In this document: positions 59,506 through 64,000 of the stretch, piece after piece
Layout of the letters: every line of letters begins with the position of its first letter
How positions within the stretch are numbered: the first letter of the stretch is position 1
Source: JANQPC01 sp039208375
GTDB lineage: Bacteria > Pseudomonadota > Alphaproteobacteria > Rhodobacterales > Rhodobacteraceae
Reading direction: 5' to 3'
DNA: 64,000 bases
Assembly (NCBI GenBank): GCA_039208375.1
Contig: JBCCRC010000006.1
Coordinates: 7,267 to 71,266, forward strand
Notes under the pieces: model-generated
Seen by the model: the letters and a program-made list of their open reading frames with translations, nothing else
The model's database searches: none
What the model was told of the DNA's origin: nothing
Translations under genes and position numbers: made by a program

Positions 59506-60699
59506 ATGGGCTGGAACACGCTCGACGATCTTGAGCTTGGCGGCAAGACAGTGCTCACGCGCGTCGATATCAACGTACCGATGGAAGACGGGCGGGTGAC
59601 CGATACCACCAGGATCGAGCGGATCAGGCCCACGGTGACGGATATTCTCGCCAAAGGCGGTAAGCCCGTGCTGCTGGCACATTTCGGGCGGCCGAAGGGC
59701 AAGGTGGTGCCCGAGATGTCACTCGCGCACATCCGCGGCGCGGTGGAAAAGGTGCTGGGCGTGCCGGTGGCCTTTTCTGCGGCCACGATTGGGCCCACGG
59801 CTGAAGGGGCAATTGCAGATCTTGCAGACGGTTCGGCGCTTCTGCTTGAAAACACGCGTTTTCACAGCGAAGAGACCGCGAATGATGCGGAGTTTGCAGG
59901 GGCACTGGCGGCGCTTGGGGATGTTTACGTGAACGATGCTTTTTCGGCCGCGCACCGAGCACATGCCTCAACCGAAGGGATCGCGCGACTTCTGCCCGCC
60001 GCCGCCGGGCGGCTGATGGAGGCAGAGCTGCGCGCGCTCGAGGCAGCCCTCGGCACGCCCGAACGCCCTGTCGTGGCGGTGGTGGGCGGTGCGAAGGTTT
60101 CGACAAAGCTCGACCTGCTTGCCAACCTTGTGCGCAAGGTCGACACGCTGGTGATTGGTGGCGGGATGGCAAACACATTCCTCGCCGCGCAAGGCCATGA
60201 CGTGGGCACATCGCTTGCCGAACACGAAATGGCGGAGACTGCCCGCGACATCCTGGCGCGGTCTGGCGAAGCGGCCTGCGAAATCTTGCTGCCCACCGAT
60301 GTGGTGATCGCGCGCGAGTTCAAAGCCGGCGCAACGTCTGAGACGGTTGCCGCGGGCGCCTGCCCGCCGGATGCGATGATTCTCGACGCCGGCCCTGAAA
60401 CGGTGGCGGCCATCACTGCAGCCTTCGCTGCCGCAAAGACGGTGATCTGGAATGGCCCCCTCGGCGCCTTTGAGATCGCTCCCTTCGATGCCGCCACCAC
60501 CGCCGCCGCTAAGGCCGCGGCGGCCGAGACGCGCGCGGGCCGCCTGATCACAGTGGCGGGTGGCGGCGATACCGTTGCCGCCCTGAACGCTGCCGGTGTT
60601 GCCGCGGATTTCACATATATTTCCACCGCGGGTGGCGCTTTCCTTGAATGGATGGAGGGGAAAACTCTGCCGGGCGTTGCCGCCCTGGAAACAGCCTGA
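59506..60699 (+). CDS. pgk: Phosphoglycerate kinase
   Basis: A 397-residue glycolytic kinase forming ATP from 1,3-bisphosphoglycerate. N-domain: TRVDINVPMEDGRVTD, LAHFGRPKGKVVPEMSL, LLENTRFHSEE and NDAFSAAHRAHAS. C-domain: VVGGAKVSTKLDLLANLV, GGGMANTFL and VAGGGDTVAALNAAGVA, FTYISTAGGAFLEWMEG. Full length. Divergent from the cyclophilin pair; 100 bases before fba. Confidence 0.97.
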   Translation: MGWNTLDDLELGGKTVLTRVDINVPMEDGRVTDTTRIERIRPTVTDILAKGGKPVLLAHFGRPKGKVVPEMSLAHIRGAVEKVLGVPVAFSAATIGPTAEGAIADLADGSALLLENTRFHSEETANDAEFAGALAALGDVYVNDAFSAAHRAHASTEGIARLLPAAAGRLMEAELRALEAALGTPERPVVAVVGGAKVSTKLDLLANLVRKVDTLVIGGGMANTFLAAQGHDVGTSLAEHEMAETARDILARSGEAACEILLPTDVVIAREFKAGATSETVAAGACPPDAMILDAGPETVAAITAAFAAAKTVIWNGPLGAFEIAPFDAATTAAAKAAAAETRAGRLITVAGGGDTVAALNAAGVAADFTYISTAGGAFLEWMEGKTLPGVAALETA

Positions 60700-60723
60700 A
60701 GCGCGGAGGGGCCGCCGTTGCCA

Positions 60724-60737
60724 CGTTAGCGCCACCA
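60724..60737. promoter_or_regulatory. Partial LacI-type half-palindrome upstream of fba
   Basis: CGTTAGCGCCACCA matches 10 of 14 positions of the reverse complement of the element before eno (TGTTAGCGATAACA). One half-site is intact, the other degenerate. It ends 62 bases before the fba start. Confidence 0.3.
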
Positions 60738-60799
60738 CAATTGCCAGCCTGCCGGGCGCAGCCTAAACCCCGGCGTGAAAAGACCTTTGGAGGGATCCC

Positions 60800-61690
60800 A
60801 TGAACCAAGACCAAGCCACCCAGATGCGCGACGGCGCGGGCTTTATCGCTGCGCTCGATCAATCCGGCGGCTCTACCCCGAAGGCGCTGCGCCTCTATGG
60901 GATTGAAGAGAGCGCCTATTCCGGCGATGCGGAAATGTTTGACCTCATTCATGCCATGCGTAGCCGCATCGCCCAAGCCGAGGCGTTCACAGGCGAGAAG
61001 GTGATCGGCGCAATCCTTTTTGAGATGACGATGGACCGTGAGATCGGCGGCAAACCAGCTGCGACGTATCTTTGGGAAGAGCGCGGCGTGGTGCCGTTTC
61101 TGAAGGTAGACAAAGGGCTGGCGGATGAGGCCGAAGGCGTTCAGCTGATGAAGCCCATCGATGGGCTTGACGGTCTGCTCGATCGCGCGGTGGCCAAAGG
61201 GATCTTCGGCACGAAGATGCGCTCAGTCATCCATGCGGCCAACGCTGCGGGGATCGCCGCGAACGTTGCGCAGCAGTTCGAGATCGGCCGCGCAATCCTC
61301 GCCAAGGGGCTGATGCCGATCCTGGAACCGGAAGTGACGATCACGATCGCCGATAAGGCGGAGGCGGAAGACATCCTCTTGGCCGAAATCCTCAAGAACC
61401 TCGACGCGTTGCCTGAGGGCACCGAAATCATGCTGAAGCTGTCGCTGCCCACGAAACCCAATCAGTACAAACCGCTTGTTGACCACCCCAAGGTGATGCG
61501 CGTTGTGGCGCTTTCGGGCGGGTATGCGCGTGATGAAGCCAACGCGCTTCTTGCCCAGAACGCCGGCGTAATCGCAAGCTTCAGCCGCGCGCTGACCGAA
61601 GGGCTTTCTGCAGGTCAGGATGATGCGGCCTTTAACGCCACGATTGCGGGCACGATCGACGGGATCTATCAGGCTTCGGTCGCCGGCTGA
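60800..61690 (+). CDS. fda: Class I fructose-bisphosphate aldolase
   Basis: A 296-residue Schiff-base aldolase of the bacterial class I type (not FbaA class II). FIAALDQSGGSTPKALRLYG, LFEMTMDREIGGKPAATYLW, VPFLKVDKGLADE, IFGTKMRSVIHAAN, MPILEPEVTITI, MLKLSLPTKPNQY and ALSGGYARDEANALL follow the family closely; the active Lys is among these. No metal site. With pgk just upstream it forms a short glycolytic/gluconeogenic segment. GGAGGG precedes the ATG. Confidence 0.93.
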   Translation: MNQDQATQMRDGAGFIAALDQSGGSTPKALRLYGIEESAYSGDAEMFDLIHAMRSRIAQAEAFTGEKVIGAILFEMTMDREIGGKPAATYLWEERGVVPFLKVDKGLADEAEGVQLMKPIDGLDGLLDRAVAKGIFGTKMRSVIHAANAAGIAANVAQQFEIGRAILAKGLMPILEPEVTITIADKAEAEDILLAEILKNLDALPEGTEIMLKLSLPTKPNQYKPLVDHPKVMRVVALSGGYARDEANALLAQNAGVIASFSRALTEGLSAGQDDAAFNATIAGTIDGIYQASVAG

Positions 61691-61868
61691 CGCTGTGGAT
61701 TTTGAGGGCAAGACCGGGGCGCCTCCTCCGGACTCGGGAAAGGACCATGGAAGAGGCGGGGGGCGGCGCCGCGCCGATCCGTGCCGCGGGGGATTCACAA
61801 TCGGGTAGCTGCTGTGTAATGATTCGCCGCGCAGGCCGCCCGGCAAAAGGCGGCGGATGAGGACGCAG

Positions 61869-62186
61869 ATGACAAGCCCCCGGCCTCCCTTGCCCCGCAG
61901 CCGGCCCGCCTTGGGCGCGGTGATCTATCTTTCGCTGATGTGCCTGGCAGGAATGTACTTCGTCTTTGCAAGTGTTCAGGGCGATTACGGTCTGTTCCGC
62001 CGCGTGCAGATCGAAGCCGAACGCGCCACGCTTGAGGCCGAACGGACGGCGCTGGCCGCCGAGGTGGCCGCGCTAGAGAACAAGACGCGGCGCCTTTCCG
62101 ACGACCATCTCGACCTTGAGCTTCTCGACCAGCAGGCGCGGGATGTACTGGGGCTCGTTCGCCCTGACGAAATGGTACTGCGCTAA
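61869..62186 (+). CDS. ftsB: Cell division protein FtsB / septum formation initiator
   Basis: A 105-residue bitopic protein. A basic proline-rich start is followed by one membrane helix (about 17-37, LGAVIYLSLMCLAGMYFVFA), and a periplasmic coiled coil (about 45-85) reading RRVQIEAERATLEAERTALA, then AEVAALENKTRRL. A final LLDQQARDVLGLVRPDEMV segment is typical of DivIC/FtsB. It belongs to the FtsQLB complex of the divisome. ATG at 61869 (GAGGA 7 bases upstream) is chosen over an ATG 4 codons earlier. It lies just before pdhA, a common alphaproteobacterial neighbourhood. Confidence 0.88.
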   Translation: MTSPRPPLPRSRPALGAVIYLSLMCLAGMYFVFASVQGDYGLFRRVQIEAERATLEAERTALAAEVAALENKTRRLSDDHLDLELLDQQARDVLGLVRPDEMVLR

Positions 62187-62263
62187 CGCGGCGCCAAGCG
62201 CTTGCAAGGCCCGTGCCGCTGCGGCAGTTTATCCGGTGCACCTGCTGGGCGCTTCCTGTAAGG

Positions 62264-62285
62264 GATAGTTTAACGCTGAACTATC
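62264..62285. promoter_or_regulatory. CG-centred palindrome before pdhA
   Basis: GATAGTT (62264-62270) and AACTATC (62279-62285) are perfect inverted arms; counting inner bases, 9 of 11 half-site positions match around a central CG. It ends 25 bases before the pdhA ATG, where a bound repressor would block transcription start. Confidence 0.5.
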
Positions 62286-62310
62286 TTGCTCTGAGGGAGG
62301 GTCTGCTGGC

Positions 62311-63327
62311 ATGGCCGCGAGACGCACGACCAAGAAACCCAATGTCTCAAAAGAAGAACTGCTGCATTACTACCGGGAGATGCTGCAGATCCGCCGGTTC
62401 GAAGAAAAGGCGGGACAGCTTTACGGCATGGGGCTGATCGGCGGGTTCTGTCACCTCTATATCGGGCAGGAAGCCGTTGTCGTGGGGCTCGAGGCTGCGG
62501 CGGATGAAGGCGACAAGCGCGTCACCTCCTACCGCGATCACGGGCATATGCTGGCCTGCGGAATGGATCCCAAGGGTGTTATGGCCGAGCTGACGGGCCG
62601 CGAGGGGGGCTATTCCCGCGGTAAGGGCGGCTCGATGCACATGTTCTCTAAGGAAAAGCACTTCTATGGCGGCCACGGCATCGTTGCCGCCCAAGTGCCG
62701 ATTGGCGCGGGCCTGGCTTTTGCCGACAAATACCTTGGCAACGATCGCGTAACTTTCACCTATTTCGGCGATGGCGCGGCGAACCAGGGCCAGGTCTATG
62801 AGACCTATAATATGGCCGAACTTTGGGATCTTCCGGTGATCTTCGTGATCGAGAACAACCAGTATGCGATGGGAACAAGCGTAAAGCGCTCTACCAAATC
62901 CCCTAGCCTTTGGGAGCGCGGCGCTGCCTACGGCATCCCGGGCGAAGAAGTAGATGGGATGGATGTGCTGGCGGTGAAGGCCGCTGGCGAGAAGGCCGTC
63001 GCGCACTGCCGCGCGGGCAAAGGCCCCTACATCCTTGAGGTCATGACCTACCGTTATCGCGGGCATTCGATGTCAGACCCAGCGAAATACCGCACGCGCG
63101 ACGAGGTGCAAAAGATGCGCGAGGAACGCGACGCCATCGAGCATGTGCGCGACCTGCTCCTGACAGGCAAGCATGCCACGGAAGATGAGCTCAAGGCCAT
63201 CGACAAAGAAATCAAGGACATCGTGAATGCCGCGGCGGAGTTCTCGAAAGAAAGCCCGGAGCCAGATGTTTCGGAGCTGTGGACAGACATCTATGCCGAA
63301 GCGCTGCCGCAAGGGGAGGCTGTGTAA
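62311..63327 (+). CDS. pdhA: Pyruvate dehydrogenase E1 component subunit alpha
   Basis: A 338-residue ThDP-dependent subunit of the pyruvate dehydrogenase complex, starting pyruvate to acetyl-CoA. IRRFEEKAGQLYGMGLIGGF, LYIGQEAVVVGLEAA, GGSMHMFSKEKHFYGGHGIV, the ThDP motif YFGDGAANQGQVYETYNMA and the phosphorylation-loop-like RGHSMSDPAKYRTRDEV are all typical. Its stop overlaps the pdhB start (TAATG). A palindrome and a GAGGGAGGG site precede it. Confidence 0.97.
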   Translation: MAARRTTKKPNVSKEELLHYYREMLQIRRFEEKAGQLYGMGLIGGFCHLYIGQEAVVVGLEAAADEGDKRVTSYRDHGHMLACGMDPKGVMAELTGREGGYSRGKGGSMHMFSKEKHFYGGHGIVAAQVPIGAGLAFADKYLGNDRVTFTYFGDGAANQGQVYETYNMAELWDLPVIFVIENNQYAMGTSVKRSTKSPSLWERGAAYGIPGEEVDGMDVLAVKAAGEKAVAHCRAGKGPYILEVMTYRYRGHSMSDPAKYRTRDEVQKMREERDAIEHVRDLLLTGKHATEDELKAIDKEIKDIVNAAAEFSKESPEPDVSELWTDIYAEALPQGEAV

Positions 63328-64000
63328 TGGCGACTGAAGTTCTCATGCCCGCACTCTCGCCCACCATGGAAGAAGGAACGCTTGCCAAATGGCTGGTGAA
63401 AGAAGGCGATAACGTTTCGTCCGGCGACATCCTGGCCGAGATTGAAACCGACAAGGCAACGATGGAATTCGAGGCGGTGGATGAGGGCACCGTCGGCAAG
63501 ATCCTTGTCGCCGAAGGGACAGAGGCGGTTAAGGTGAACACTCCTATCGCGGTGCTTCTTGAAGACGGCGAGGATGCCGACAGTGCTGAGATCGACAGCA
63601 GCCAATCGCAACAGCCGGTTCCTGTGAACAAGGCTCAGTCGAGCGAGGATTCTCCAGCTGCCGCGATTCATCATCCCGTCCCCGCCGCACTCGAGGCACC
63701 GTCAAGTGAGCCGGACTATCCCGAGGGCACAGAACTGATTCAGTCGACTGTCCGGGAAGCGCTGCGCGATGCGATGGCAGAAGAAATGCGCCGCGACGAA
63801 GCAGTGTTCCTGATGGGCGAAGAGGTGGCCGAATACCAGGGTGCCTACAAGATCAGCCAGGGCCTTCTGGAAGAATTCCACGCCCGCCGGGTAATCGACA
63901 CGCCGATTACCGAACATGGTTTTGCCGGTATCGGCGTGGGCGCCGCTTTTGGCGGCCTGCGTCCGATCGTGGAATTCATGACGTTCAACTTCGCCATGCA
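63327..64000 (+). CDS. pdhB: Pyruvate dehydrogenase E1 component subunit beta with N-terminal lipoyl domain (cut by window end)
   Basis: About 224 residues visible. Residues 1-80 are a lipoyl domain (VLMPALSPTMEEGTLAKWLV, with the lipoylated Lys in EIETDKATMEFEA), then an Ala/Pro/Ser linker (about 85-130). The E1-beta body starts at about 135 (STVREALRDAMAEEMRRDEAVFL, then GEEVAEYQGAYKISQGLLEEF; TPITEHGFAGIGVGAAFGGLRP). The fusion is usual in Rhodobacterales and relatives. The gene continues past base 64000; pdhC should follow. Confidence 0.95.
   Translation, partial: MATEVLMPALSPTMEEGTLAKWLVKEGDNVSSGDILAEIETDKATMEFEAVDEGTVGKILVAEGTEAVKVNTPIAVLLEDGEDADSAEIDSSQSQQPVPVNKAQSSEDSPAAAIHHPVPAALEAPSSEPDYPEGTELIQSTVREALRDAMAEEMRRDEAVFLMGEEVAEYQGAYKISQGLLEEFHARRVIDTPITEHGFAGIGVGAAFGGLRPIVEFMTFNFAM

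Noticed and set aside
59364..59855. N-terminal extension of the cytoplasmic cyclophilin opposite pgk
   Set aside because: Ser/Pro/Thr-rich antisense translation; the ATG at 59363 has a ribosome-binding site and starts the family N-terminus.
1..64000. tRNA, rRNA, CRISPR, insertion sequence or prophage signals
   Set aside because: None seen: no tRNA-like cloverleaf in the larger gaps, no regularly spaced repeats beyond the three at 38627, and no transposase or integrase motifs in any convincing frame.

Overview
The window is high-GC (about 63% by impression) alphaproteobacterial chromosome, most likely from a marine Rhodobacteraceae (Roseobacter-group) bacterium. The clues are the pepA-holC pair facing an lptF-lptG-lptD-surA-pdxA-rsmA operon, a pyruvate dehydrogenase E1 beta subunit with a fused lipoyl domain, a DUF4167 protein, a Cys-poor Fur/Mur protein, TRAP transport linked to organosulfonate breakdown, and a BCCT osmolyte carrier. 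I saw no rRNA, tRNA, CRISPR array, insertion sequence or prophage. Gene order is dense, with many 4-bp ATGA/GTGA overlaps.

Layout. 1-6.5 kb: an RND efflux pair (permease cut by the left edge), a BCCT carrier, a small lipoprotein, a COG4315 secreted protein, and a divergent ECF sigma/anti-sigma pair. 6.5-16.4 kb: the best-defined accessory pathway, an isethionate (2-hydroxyethanesulfonate) catabolic cluster. It has an IclR regulator, a three-part TRAP importer, an IseJ-like GMC dehydrogenase, sulfoacetaldehyde acetyltransferase (xsc), a TauZ/YeiH-type exporter and acetate kinase. 16.4-19.2 kb: a CDP-alcohol phosphatidyltransferase, 4-hydroxybenzoate hydroxylase (pobA) and a BKACE enzyme. 19.4-22.4 kb: three Tad pilus minor-component genes preceded by a hairpin-rich leader. 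22.7-32.9 kb: trehalose synthesis (otsBA), then a small envelope-sugar group: UDP-glucuronate decarboxylase, a glycosyltransferase, a large secreted protein that looks like a clan GH-A glycoside hydrolase, and an ABC exporter. A 0.7-kb gene-free, possibly decayed stretch follows.

33.6-40.2 kb: phzF-like, fur/mur, a methyltransferase, enolase with a second methyltransferase and a GNAT enzyme, then an alpha/beta-hydrolase-LuxR fusion coupled to a DUF985 cupin and preceded by three helically phased direct repeats. 40.1-49.6 kb: holC, pepA and the LPS-transport/outer-membrane biogenesis operon. 49.7-55.4 kb: a reverse-strand run of an M20 amidohydrolase, an agmatinase-family ureohydrolase, DUF1499, a small membrane ORF, prfA, prmC and DUF4167. 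55.4-59.4 kb: mazG, exoD, a DUF3179 protein and two overlapping cyclophilins. 59.5-64 kb: central carbon metabolism and division (pgk, class I fba, ftsB, pdhA, pdhB cut by the right edge).

How the genes work together. The isethionate cluster forms a full path: TRAP uptake, oxidation to sulfoacetaldehyde, then cleavage by Xsc to acetyl phosphate and sulfite. Acetate kinase captures energy and the TauZ-like protein probably handles the anion product. The central carbon genes eno, fba and pdhA each carry a CG-centred palindrome upstream, which suggests one LacI-type regulator. Many start choices differ from the longest possible reading frame because a ribosome-binding site or a family-typical N-terminus points to a later codon.
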